64,000 nt of DNA from Cololabis saira. Taxonomy: Eukaryota; Chordata; Actinopteri; Beloniformes; Belonidae. The stretch is taken from assembly GCF_033807715.1 (NCBI RefSeq), contig NC_084597.1, positions 8,181,386-8,245,385 of the forward strand, given 5' to 3'. Below the pieces are notes generated by a model, which was not told where the DNA came from, did not search any database, and saw only the letters and a program-made list of their open reading frames with translations. A program made the position numbers and the translations under genes. Below, piece by piece: positions 34,425 to 51,079 of the stretch (its first letter is position 1; each line of letters begins with the position of its first letter).

Positions 34425-35118
34425 TACGAGTATTAGGGCCAAACTAAGACAAAAAAAAAAAAGGAAATTACGATAATAAAGTCGTAGAATTACCAGAATA
34501 AAGTCATAATGTTGTGAGAATAAAGTCGTAATATTACGAGAATAAAGTCGTAATATATAATATAATATATAAATATAACTTCACAAGATATTCCTCATTT
34601 TAACACAGGGAGAAGATGCTCTTCCTTTATTCTCGTAACATTAAGACTTTATTCTCATAAATTACCACTTTATTCTTGTAATGTTATGACTTTATACTCG
34701 TAATTTTACGACTTTATTATCGTAATGTAACGACTTTATTCTCGTAATTTTACGACTTTATTCTCGTAATTTTACGACTTTATTCTTGTAATGTTACGAC
34801 TTTATTCTCGTAATTTTACGACTTTATTCTCGTAATTTTACGACTTTATTCTCGTAATATTACGACTTTATTCTCATAATATTACGACTTTATTCTATTA
34901 CGACTTTATTCTCGTAATATTACGACTTTATTCTCGTAATGTTACGACTTTGTTCTCGTAATGTTACAACTTTATTCTCGTAATATTACGACTTTATTCT
35001 ATTTCGCCTTTATTTTCGCAACATTATGACTTTATTCACGTAATTTTACGACTTTATTCTCATTATATTATGACTTTAATCTCTTAATTTCAATTTTTGG
35101 CCCTAATACTCCGTCGTA
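34425..35118. mobile_element. GAGTATTAGGGCC-family element (copy B), mostly inverted core
   Basis: The left end TACGAGTATTAGGGCC lacks 4 bases of the family end; the right end is the full inverted TACGACGGAGTATTAGGGCC. Perfect 6-bp flank TTCATC (34419-34424, 35119-35124). A short run of forward AATAAAGTCGTAAT units, a spacer, then about 20 inverted TACGACTTTATTCTCGTAAT units. Confidence 0.85.
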
Positions 35119-35124
35119 TTCATC

Positions 35125-36560
35125 AATGTGCATTGTCCTGAGAAATAAATAAAGTAAAGTAAAGTAAAGTTTCTTGTGAATAAACTGTTAGGGAAGGGTT
35201 AAAGTTGGAGTTAAATAACCCCAATACAACACAATAAATACAAAACAATTAAAAAAGACAAAAACAATTCCAATGTTCTTTGTTATGAAACTGTTTCCTT
35301 GCTGACCTCTGAGAAAGTCAGCAGAGAGCATGAAACAGTGTTACCTTCAGCAGCTCCTTCATTGTGCGGCTGCACTGACAGATGGCTTCCTCAGAGGATG
35401 TCCCATTAGAAATGCTTTGTATGCGCAGGCATGCACAAACACACGCCACTGCTCTCACTCAGGCATCAGAAGATCGTCAGGGCGTTCAGAGGAACACAGC
35501 TGACGCTGTGGGTTACTTGGTCGGGAAGTCATACCTCTCAGGAAAGGCTGGGATTAAGGATGTCATGCACACGCACAAACAAATGCACTTTTCTTTTTGC
35601 ACATGCGCGTAAATTGCAAATGCATCCTTCCTGCTTCCTATGATTGACTGACACAAAATAGTTTAAAAAAAACAAATGAGACACAACATTTACCTGGGCT
35701 GTAGTTTATACGTCTGGAAATCTGCGGATTACTCGGCTATAAACTGTTAGGCATAGGTGGAAAAGTTCAGTGGTTGAACACAAAGGAATTGAAGTACCAA
35801 TGCTAATTATACATGCAGAAAAATAGACAGGAGGTAGTCATTTGGGGTTGTCCTCACAACCTCCTCCACCGCTGTATAATCACTTTTTCTCCCTTTTGAG
35901 CAAGTTGTTTTGACTTGCTCTAAAATTATCACTAACCCCACTATGTGACATGTAAAAGTTTCTCTGACATTAAAAGTAATTCTTTAGCGCCCTCTGGTGG
36001 GGAAATGCTGACTTCACCGCGGTCTGTGGACACTAAACCTTACATTCAGATATTTGTTGTCTAATCACTTAACCGTCAATAAACATACAAAAAATGCATA
36101 TATTTATGAATTTTACTGAATTCATTCAGATAATGACGCATTGCCAGTTTGAAAATATTGGAAATAACTGAATACAAACACGTGCAGTGGCTTCTCTTTG
36201 CCACAAGAGGGCAGTACGAAGAATAACAATAGAGCTGTACTTGAAACAGTCGCTGTAAATCATGAAAAAGCTTTTGGCAGAACGACATTGAATGTTGTAA
36301 TAATTTACATGTCTGATCTCTTCAGTTGTTTATTTGTAGCTGATGTATTATCCACATTCTTTCATTCTCTCTGTCTCATCATGCTTTTTTCTCTGCCTCA
36401 TCCATTTGTTGTCGTTTTGTATATTCCCCTTGTTTTGCATTTAATTAAATCTCCATTCATAAAAAAAAAAATGCATATAATGGATATTATTAGTTTGAAA
36501 TGTGTAGTTCCCCTCTGCAAGAATATCAGCTGCTATGTGGTGTGTGTGTGTGTATGACAA
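35125..36560. other. No recognisable gene
   Basis: AAAGT repeats at about 35150-35170. An ORF of 119 codons (36198-36557) and others show no domain. Confidence 0.4.
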
Positions 36561-36576
36561 ACGTTATAGTGGAAGC

Positions 36577-37110
36577 TAGGGATTATACATGCACTGGACT
36601 AAAAAAAGGTATCACGATAATTTCTGGCATTTATCCCGATAACGATAAAAATGACGATAAAAAAAATACCAATTCAACTCCACCTTTGTAACTATAAATC
36701 TATCACCACATTCAGTCTTTGGAGCCTCCAAAACACTGCTCTAAAAGATACTAAATTATACTAAACGTCATCAATGTCTTTTTTCTGCCTTCCTTCCTTC
36801 CTTCCTTCCTTCCTTCCTTCCTTCCTTCCTTCCTTCCTTCCTTCCTTCCTTCCTTCCTTCCTTCCTTCCTTCCTTCCTTCCTTCCTTCCTTCCTTCCTTC
36901 CTTCCTTCCTTCCTTCCTTCCTTCCTTCCTTCCTTCCATCCATCCATCCATCACGTACGTTGTGCGTGGATTTAACACAGAACCATAAATCAGCTTTGCA
37001 CAAAAACTTCATCAACGGGAATTTATCGTTTTTACCGCGAGATACAAATTCTTACCGTGAGGATTTTTTTTGACGGTTTATCGTGAACGGTAAAATATCG
37101 CCCATTCCTA
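36577..37110. mobile_element. hAT-type element carrying a TTCC microsatellite (copy 1)
   Basis: Ends TAGGGATTATACATG and CGCCCATTCCTA; perfect 8-bp flank GTGGAAGC (36569-36576, 37111-37118). Inside are TATCACGATAATTTCTGGCA, a TTCC array (36787-36937) ending in CATC repeats, ACGTTGTGCGTGGATTTAAC, and TTTATCGTGAACGGTAAAAT. Arg/Lys/Glu/Gly- and Pro/Ser-repeat ORFs are artefacts. Confidence 0.88.
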
Positions 37111-37118
37111 GTGGAAGC

Positions 37119-38147
37119 TATTCTAAATATCAGATATCAGATATTAAAATGCTACAATTATTGCTCAAACTAACTCTAACAAATGTTTTATTCCTCTGCG
37201 TGTGTGTCTCTGCGTATGTATTTGATATTCAGACTGTTAATTGAGCTTAAGTTTGTCCTCCAGTGCAGCAGTTGTATGAAGTGGGCCGTGGACACAAATT
37301 ATATGTTGTTAATTTCACCAAAATCATACACCCAGACAAGAGCAAAGGTCAACATTTAGTGTCTTTATAAAACAGATTTGCAAAATATAGCCAAGGCTCA
37401 TTTATTTAAATATGCATAAATAGCAAGAAAATACTTTCCCATTTCAGTTCAAATAATTTTTGCACTCTTTTTTTTTTTGGTACACAAATCAGAGATGAAC
37501 ATCATATGAAAAATGGGGTAGAAACCACCTTGATTTGTAGCACTATAAAACAAAACAACAACAAAAAAACAAACAAACCCACAAGCATACTGTCTAGCTA
37601 AAGCGGCAGTTGATTAGTCAGATTTACACATCCTCTGAAGACACATATGCATGATTCAAGTCTCTGAAATATCAAATAGGTACTCATCTTTGGATGGATT
37701 TCTCAAGGTCCTCGGAGAGCAGTACATGTGAATATATATATATATATAAAATCATCAGCAACTTAACTATGATTAACATTATCATTGCCAAAGGTTTGTT
37801 GTCTATGTACAATAGTGCAGACAAGGAGCTTAAATCAGAACAAGGCAGTGAAGGATAATAACACCTTATTACATATCCTGATTTATTATTCAAGTTGGTG
37901 CCCTTTGTTTAATAAGTGGTCAGCCGATGATCTGAAAGACTTTCATAACATCTTTAATTTCATTTCATTCAAAAGTTTTCAAACCAAATTTGACTTCAGT
38001 TGTCTCCTGCACGTCTGCATTTAGGTATTTCTGCAATCTGCATAAAGTACATGTGCAATCATTACAGTTACTTTTGTAAAAACAAATGTACATTTTCATT
38101 GCATATTTTAAGTCTTTTCATTTCAGGGACATTATACTGGATTATGC

Positions 38148-38150
<3 letters not shown>
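37119..38150. other. Downstream flank of zbtb7c, no gene seen
   Basis: AT-rich; TTTATT (AATAAA on the minus strand) at about 37400 and 37882 are possible but unsupported zbtb7c poly(A) signals. Confidence 0.35.
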
Positions 38151-38151
<1 letters not shown>

Positions 38152-38233
<82 letters not shown>

Positions 38234-38236
38234 ATA

Positions 38237-38276
<40 letters not shown>
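38152..38276. repeat. AT microsatellite
   Basis: About 120 bases of nearly pure TA with a few TATG/TGTA interruptions, directly abutting the next element. Confidence 0.95.
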
Positions 38277-38278
<2 letters not shown>

Positions 38279-38672
38279 CACGTGGACAAAATTGTTGGTA
38301 CCCCTCAGTTAAAGAAGGAAAAACCCACAACTCTCACTGAAATCGCTTGAAACTTACAAAAGTAACAATATATAAAAAATTATTGAAAATTACATAATCT
38401 AAATCAGCCATTACTTTTGAATTGGCTTAAAAGGTTGTGCAACAAAATATTAAGTTATGGGTACCATCATTTTTGTCCAGCCCTATTTCATTAGTTTGTT
38501 TTTTTTAATAATTATGTTAATCAACAATTCAAAAGTAATGGCTGATTTTGATTATTTAATTTTCAATAAATTTGTATTTATTGTTACTTTTGTAAGTTTC
38601 AAGTGATTTCAGTGAGAGTTGTGGGTTTTTCCTTCTTTAACTGAGGGGTACCAACAATTTTTTCCACGTGTG
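38277..38672. mobile_element. Tc1/mariner-type foldback MITE with about 180-bp arms
   Basis: CACACGTGGACAAAATTGTTG at the left and its inverted copy at the right, TA on both sides (38275-38276, 38673-38674). Nearly the whole element is a palindrome: the TACCCCTCAGTTAAAGAAGG and AATCAGCCATTACTTTTGAA blocks occur in both arms with few differences. It lies about 290 bp past the zbtb7c stop and may be transcribed in its 3' untranslated region. Confidence 0.87.
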
Positions 38673-38962
38673 TAAATCTTTGTAAGTGTGTATAGACATA
38701 ACACAACTGATAGCATCAATCAATTCCAGTCTTCTTCATTAGTTTTGCCATTTTTTTGTTTCTTATATGGTTTGAAATAATCTGTAAACATTCACAGGAC
38801 TCATAATATTGAATCGCCTAATTGGACTGTATTTTTACCGCCGCCTCAGCGGGCTTCACAAGGTTCATTGATGCCACAAAAAAGGTGCTTTAGCTTCGTG
38901 GAGCAGGTCAGACACAGATTAAAGGATGTTTTTTTTAAATATTTTCATCTACAGACCAGAGT

Positions 38963-44637
<5,675 letters not shown>

Positions 44638-44700
44638 TTTCTTTTCTCCGTCTCTGCTGGTGGTGGAGATAGAAAATAGTTAAATTTAGGTATTTGCTGC

Positions 44701-44924
44701 AACTTTAATAATAATAATAATAATAATAATAAATATCAAATTTTTCGCCAGGCCTGACTTGCATGCAAAATTTGGTGACTTTTTGGGCACGTTTAGGGGG
44801 GCAAAAAGGCCCTCCTTTCGTCAGAAGAAATAAAGAAAGAAAGAAAGAAAAAAAATTCCTACAGATACAATTGGGCCTTCTCACTGAAGGTGCTCGGGCC
44901 CTAATAATAATAATAATAATAATA

Positions 44925-44995
<71 letters not shown>

Positions 44996-44998
44996 CAC
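44701..44998 (-). repeat. GGCCC repeat fragment between AAT and AT microsatellites
   Basis: AAT repeats (44708-44731), then about 160 bp reverse-oriented GGCCC repeat (TTTTTCGCCAGGCCTGACTT ... CTCGGGCCCTAATAAT), AAT again, then TA (44929-44991). It lies just upstream of the zbtb7c coding start. Confidence 0.7.
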
Positions 44999-45766
44999 AC
45001 CGTATTTTCTGGACTATAAGCCGCACCTGCATACAAGCTGCATCCACTCTATTTTTTTTTTTAATTATAAAAAAAAGATATACAAGCCGCATCTGTTCTA
45101 TTTAAAAAAAAAAAAAAAAGATATGCAAGCCGCAGATATTTATGTTGTTAGATTAGATATTTATTACATGTACAGAAGGATTTTGAACTGTAAATGATGT
45201 ACATGTTTGTACCTAAATAGATCCTTTCCTAACAGTGTCTTTTAACACGGCAGCAACTTTGCTGATTAAAACGGGACAGAACCAAGAGAAAATAACCGGT
45301 ATGTATTTATCTATTTATCTGTTTGAAATCTGCTTCTACCTACTTCTAAGATAAGATAAGATAAGATAAGATATCCTTTATTTTTCTCCCTCAGTGGGGA
45401 CACTTATTTTTGTTGTCAGAGCAGTACACTTAGCACACACATGCAGGGGAGGGGTAAAAAGACTGAAAAGTCAGAAATAAAAAATACAAAAAAATACATA
45501 TAAAATATGTATAATCACAGAATATGTAACAGTATATACAGTTGGTTGAAAGAAAAAAACGGTGCAGAAAAAGCAGGTGGAGTGTTGTGAGGTAGACTGG
45601 CAGATTGGCAGATATTGCACATCTTATATTATTGCACATTTGCACAATCTATCTGCTAAAGAAAAAGTAGCGTATTCTTCTTTGCATTTATTTAAATCCA
45701 CAGAATAGCTGCACCTTTGTATAAGCCGCATGGTTGAAAACCTATGAAAAAAGTAGCGGCTTATAG
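44999..45766. mobile_element. MITE with CCGTATTTTCTGGACTATAAG ends, right end truncated
   Basis: ACCGTATTTTCTGGACTATA and, at the right, GTAGCGGCTTATAG (the inverted start), with internal repeats of AAGCCGCA. The last bases of the right end are lost in a TA stretch. A LINE tail (45347-45655) is inserted within. Confidence 0.65.
45347..45655 (-). repeat. LINE 3' tail with AAGAT repeats, nested in the MITE
   Basis: TAAGATAAGATAAGATATCC then CCCTCAGTGGGGACACTTAT: the reverse of the 18600-18675 tail type, with further untranslated sequence to TTGCACATTTGCACAATC. Confidence 0.55.
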
Positions 45767-45769
45767 TAT

Positions 45770-46765
45770 AAATATATATATGTGTATAAATAAACCAAAA
45801 TGAATAAGCCAGGCTTCGGGGAGGTTATTCTTCCTTGCTGTGCCCTAACCATTCAATCATGTCTTTTCATGAAAGATACATATTTGACAGTCTTTAATGG
45901 ACCTACTTTAGTATTACAGGAATATTTACAACAATTCTGAAGGCATTATATCAGAAATATTGTGTCTGGATGTTGTTAAAGCACTTCCAAATTGGCAAAT
46001 ATTATTTTCAAGGAAGTGGATTAGCTAGTATCCATGAAACAAAATGATTTAAAAAAAAAAAAAGTTTGATCATCATAAACTAAGGTCGTCGGCCCAAAGG
46101 CAGAGATAAGCCACGAGAATCACACTACCATCTTAGTTCATTTGTGAACTTTTCTTGAGCTTTTAAAATAAATTTCATTAAAAAAATGGGATTGAAAGTT
46201 TGTTTAATAGGCCTTTGTCTATCTTTAAATGTCAGATTTGGGCATGTTTCTAAAGAATAAATCTTTTAAATAGTTCAGGAGTGTGACTGACACAGAAAGT
46301 ATTTAACAGCGGTCCATTTGAGCTCCTGTTGGCATTCAGCTTTTATTCATAGGATTTTCATTATGAATAATAGTGGAGGACAAAAACGATTTATAATGAC
46401 AAAGGTCTTGTCTCATCAACTTTCTATCAGTGGTTGGAGTAAGAGTTCAGTCTGAGGCAGGCATTTTCCTAGAAAGGGACGTGGAGTTGCTCCTCAGAAG
46501 ATAACGAGGGCATAAAACAGAAAGTAATGAAGCAGGACCTGAAGCACTGATTTAAAGAGTGCGGCTGACACCTGCATGTCACTTTGAAACGTCTCTAATG
46601 ACGAGCAGAAAGCAGCACATAGATGCAGAGCTTTCCAAAAAAGAGGTGTATCCTCTGCAGCCGTCCTTGTTTGTGTGCCGTCTGTGCAGTACATGCAACT
46701 AGTGGTAAATACAGCAAGTCTGGTTTTAAGCAAACATCATTTTGGGTAATATTTCTTCTTGAATT
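45770..46765. other. No recognisable gene
   Basis: AT-rich; nothing recognisable on either strand. Confidence 0.4.
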
Positions 46766-46769
46766 TGGC

Positions 46770-47735
46770 TTAAGGTTTTTCTCCCACTAGGGGAGTTTTT
46801 ACTTGCCATTGTTTATTTTATATTTATGTAATAATTGATCAGGGGTCATGTTCTGGGTCTCTGGAAAGATCCTAGACCAGGGGTGTCAAATGTGCGGCCC
46901 GTGGTCCACATGCGGCCCGAGAGAGGTTTTCATGCGGCCCACGAGAAGTTTCCAACGCAAAAAACCCAAATGTTAATTCAATAAAAAGGAAGGCATAAAT
47001 AATTGCCATGAATCGCAGCATATCCGATAATTTATTTCTTCTACAAATCCATTGTTATTCCACAAATAGAGCAGTTTTTGACATTTTTTTAGTTTTCTAG
47101 AATGCATTTGCCGATTTTATTTCTTTGTAGACGGTCGTTTATTTTTATGAACCGACTACTATTATATATTTTCGCAGGAAAAATATCACTGCTAAAAAAG
47201 ATGATAGAAGATATTAATTCGGAGAATTTCAGTTTTGAATACTAGGATAGTGACAAAGTAAAACAGTTAAAGGAGAAGTGCTGACTTTTTCAGCACACTG
47301 GCGTAAATATCCGCGCCAATTTTTAAAAATAAATACACTTAATTGTACTGGAAAAATCTCTAAATCACAAAGAAACACTCTCGGATCTGCTTTTAATTAA
47401 ATTTCCTATAAAAAGGCGAAATATAAAAAAAACATACATGTTTCTGTTTATCTTTGTAAAATGATATTAAAAGTATCTTACATAATTTGAAAAAAAACGA
47501 GAAATTTCAAGAAAAGATCCTGAAGAAATATATTTTATATATAGAAAGTGTAAACAAAGTGCATATTTCCTTTAAAACTAACTAAACTGATATTGGATTA
47601 GATAAAAATAGTAAAAAAAAAAAGAATTAGAGAAAACATTTCCCGCACCATTTTTGTTATTTTGAGCTTTGACACCCCTGTCCTAGACAGAGACCACTTC
47701 TGTTGTAATAGACGCTATAAAAATAAAATTCTATT
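46770..47735 (+). repeat. L2-type 3' untranslated tail split by a hAT element
   Basis: TTCTCCCACTAGGGGAGTTTTT, GGGTCATGTTCTGGGTCTCT and AGATCCTAGAC run up to the insert; after it come CAGAGACCACTTCTGTTGTA, ATAGACGCTATAAAAATAAA and ATTGCATTCA. Together they make one standard L2 end. Confidence 0.7.
46878..47680. mobile_element. hAT-type element (CAGGGGTGTCAAA), perfect 8-bp duplication
   Basis: Ends CAGGGGTGTCAAATGTGCGG and GAGCTTTGACACCCCTG; TCCTAGAC at 46870-46877 and 47681-47688. Near the left end are CATGCGGCCC repeats. The interior is AT-rich with no coding potential. Confidence 0.9.
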
Positions 47736-47739
47736 GCAT

Positions 47740-48400
47740 TCAATGTGTTAAAAAAATGTAGTGTGTGGCAAATATGTAGGTTAGGAAAACCCATCATCTT
47801 GATAAGACATTAAAAAAAAATCTCTTTTTTTGTTGTGAAAGTGCAGTTCAGCGCTCTATGAGGCATGCATGTATGTGCGTGAGTTATTGTGATAATGTCC
47901 ATCCCTCTTGTCTCTTTCGTACAGATACGAACACGGAGCAAACTGATATGTTCTTCTGAACAAAACAGAGTGCTATTGGGATGTGGTGAGAAATGAAGAG
48001 AACAACAAAAGAGGTCAGATTGTACCCTAGATACTGTATCCTGTCAAAATGCTTACTTGCAGTCTGTCATCACTCACTTCACTTGCAGCTTACAAGCCTT
48101 TTTAGTCTCAATGCACAGAGAAACTTCCGCACACTCGGTTGTTTTCCTAACATTTCCACAGATTCCTGAGCTCCTACCTGTTGATTCACTGCGCCGTTGT
48201 TTACAGTTACAGTGTTTAAACTTCCATTGGCAGGGTGCTCATTCATTCACATCTATGAATAGAGCTTAAACTTAGTCATCCACACTTGGTGGTCACTTGA
48301 GGCATGTGTAGATAAATACTTTGAAGCGGCCCTGAACACCGCAGCTGCATTGTTGACTGGTTCGAAATGGCCCAGTGTTGAAACCACATACACACACATA
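47740..48400. other. No recognisable gene
   Basis: A 70-codon ORF at 48057-48269 lacks any domain. Confidence 0.4.
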
Positions 48401-48401
48401 T

Positions 48402-48524
<123 letters not shown>

Positions 48525-48939
48525 AGCAGTGCTGCGTTTTCTTGTCTGTGTAAGGAGCACAATGCAGAATAAAAATTAAAAAAAAGACAAGAAAAATCCC
48601 TAAGTTCACCTGAAGGTATGAAACTTGGATACTAATCTTACATAAAGTGTATTTTTGTCGATCTTGTTGCTAGGTAACTGGCCGCATTCGTGCCATTGAT
48701 AGAGTGTGGACATAATTAAAAGGTCTATGGAGAGGGTGGTGGTACGTGGGGGCAGAGACGAGCGCTCACGTCTCACTCCGAAGGGGTTAATGACAATATC
48801 ACAGACAAACCAGACAAACTGAGCTCCTGATATCTCCAAAATGGTATCAATGACTCACTAAAGAAGTTACGATACTACTGTAAATTGTGCGCGGTAAACT
48901 TTGATAACTGCGCAAGCTATCTCTACTGATAACTACAAC

Positions 48940-49827
48940 TAGGGTTGCCACCCGTCCCGTAAAATACGGAATTGTCCTTTATTTGAGAAAAAAATGTTGC
49001 GTCCCGTATTGAACTAATACGGGACACAATTTGTACCGTATTTTCATTAACTTTTACACCATATTCTAGTTGAATTATTGAAATAAATTAACTTTTACAC
49101 CATATTCTAGTTGAATTATTGAAATAAATTAACTTTTACACCATATTCTAGTTGAATTATTGAAATAAATTAACGTTTACACCATATTTTAGTTGAATTA
49201 TTGAAATAAATTAACTTTTACACCATATTCTAGTTGAATTATTGAAATAAGTTAACTTTTACACCATATTCTAGTTGAATTATTGAAATAAATTAACGTT
49301 TACACCCTATTCTAGCTGAATTATTGAAATAAATTAACTTTTACACCATATTCTAGTTGAATTATTGAAATAAATTAACTTTTACACCATATTCTAGTTG
49401 AATTATTGAAATAAATTAACTTTTACACCATATTCTAGTTGAATTATTGAAATAAGTTAACTTTTACACCATATTCTAGTTGAATTATTGAAATAAATTA
49501 ACGTTTACACCATATTCTAGTTGAATTATTGAAATAAATTAACTTTTACACCATATTCTTCACCTGTAACTATATTCTACATCTTGGCTGATGTGGACAT
49601 ACGTAGCATAGGAGGCTATTTCAGCTGCTAGTATGGTTTTCTGTCTCTACAGTCATGCAAGTTCAATGCTATTAAAGCACTTTAAACTTTAAATCAAAGC
49701 ATTTAGTTTTTTCATATAAAATAAACACATTTTTATTCAGTTTAGAAGTTTTGGGGCTTTTTTTTGGCTCCTGCGCTGCTGAAATCAGGGCGTCCCTTAT
49801 TTCTATTTCTGAAAGGTGGCAACCCTA
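48940..49827. mobile_element. Inverted-repeat element with 41-bp minisatellite and 13-bp flanking repeat
   Basis: Ends TAGGGTTGCCACC and GGTGGCAACCCTA. TGATAACTACAAC occurs at both borders (48927-48939, 49828-49840). Near the left are AATACGGAATTGTCC and its inverted relatives; the core is the tandem array of the next entry. Non-coding. Confidence 0.8.
49047..49559. repeat. 41-bp tandem repeat, about 12.5 units
   Basis: Unit starts TTAACTTTTACACCATATTC and ends GAATTATTGAAATAAA. Starts fall at 49047, 49088, 49129 and so on every 41 bases to 49539. Two variants (ACGTTT and AAGTTAAC) recur in the same order five units apart, a higher-order period of about 205 bp. Confidence 0.95.
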
Positions 49828-49840
49828 TGATAACTACAAC

Positions 49841-50559
49841 TAAAACAGTTCTGGTAAACGCTGAGAGACTCCTCGGGTAGAGAGCGAGTGAGAGATCGGA
49901 TGGCCCTAAAAAGTTCCCTAACAGGTTGCTCAAACAGGAGAGGCGCCCCTCCCTGTAACAGCCTGCCAAGGCAAACAATAGTGCAGGGCTTGGAACAACA
50001 CAGAGTGGATAAGAGGGAGAGAGCGAGACTGGGAGGGCTTGGCAAACCCACTGTCATTCGTTTACACTCGACCCATCCCACCCACTCCTGGAACGATGGG
50101 GGCACGTGCTGCTGTTGCTGTTTGCTCGCCTCGGTGCCCCTGCGAGCACCACTCCCCTCCGTTCCCACTGTTTGCTCGCCACCAGCTAGCGCTAGCTCTT
50201 AGTGGCCGGCCCCTAATTACAGTGTGGAGAGGATCTAAGAAGGATGTGCCACATAGACAGGGAGGGGAGGAGGGCACAGCTTTCCCACCACAAGGTCCTG
50301 GAGCGACATTTCATCAGCCAAACAGTCTTAACCCTTTACATAGAAACACACCCCACCCACCCATCCACCCATCCACCCGTCCATCAGAGCAGCCAGGGTG
50401 GGGATACCTTGAGAAAAGGCCAGCATGTTGGTTAAATGACCAATTTAACCAACATGCTTCATTGTCCATCATCTCTTTAAATAAAATTTACTGGACAATG
50501 ATCTAAATAAAAGACTCAAGAGATTCTCTTCTCTTTGACGCATGCTTCTCTGCTCATCA
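49841..50559. other. Unassigned, GC-richer stretch
   Basis: Overlapping ORFs of 60-155 codons on both strands with Pro/Ser/His-rich composition; no domain, no consistent frame. CCATCCACCC repeats at 50357-50382. A short inverted repeat (GTTGGTTAAATGACCAATTTAACCAAC) surrounds 50427-50453. It could include untranslated exon or regulatory DNA of zbtb7c, but I see no proof. Confidence 0.3.
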
Positions 50560-50567
50560 TTTACATC

Positions 50568-51071
50568 TAGGGCTGTTCGATTTTGCCCAAAAATAAAATC
50601 TTGATTTTTTTTTTTCTCTCAAAATCCGATTTTCGATTACGATTATTTTGTGAATTGACAAAAGGCAAAGAAATGATTTCAAATATGCTGTTTTTTTTAT
50701 TGAACATTTGCCCCATTGGGCTTTAAGTGCAAACTTTGCTCTTATTAAACCAAAAATGAATGAATAAAGTGCAAAACTCTGTAAAATAAGTTGAAAAAAG
50801 GTTTTAAAAAATATAATAAAATATAAAGTTTTATCTCGGAAAACAAAATCAGCAAATCAGCACTTGCAAACATACAGTAAGTTATATTTCCAATTAAATA
50901 AAACAAGACATTTTCTAATTAAACTAAACATCAATCATTAATATGTGTGCAGACAAGGTAAAAAAAAAAAAAAAAAAAGTGAAAAATCGATTTTACGAGT
51001 TTCACGTTTTAACATCGTTCTAATTACATAATCGCGATTACGATTTAAAATCGATTAATCGAACAGCCCTA
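50568..51071. mobile_element. hAT-type MITE (TAGGGCTGTTCGATT), perfect 8-bp duplication
   Basis: Ends TAGGGCTGTTCGATTTTG and CGATTAATCGAACAGCCCTA; TTTACATC at 50560-50567 and 51072-51079. Interior AT-rich with poly-A, non-coding. Confidence 0.9.
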
Positions 51072-51079
51072 TTTACATC

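Noticed and set aside
49047..49559. CRISPR-like regular repeat spacing
   Set aside because: The 41-bp units are contiguous with no unique spacers, in a eukaryotic genome; it is a minisatellite.
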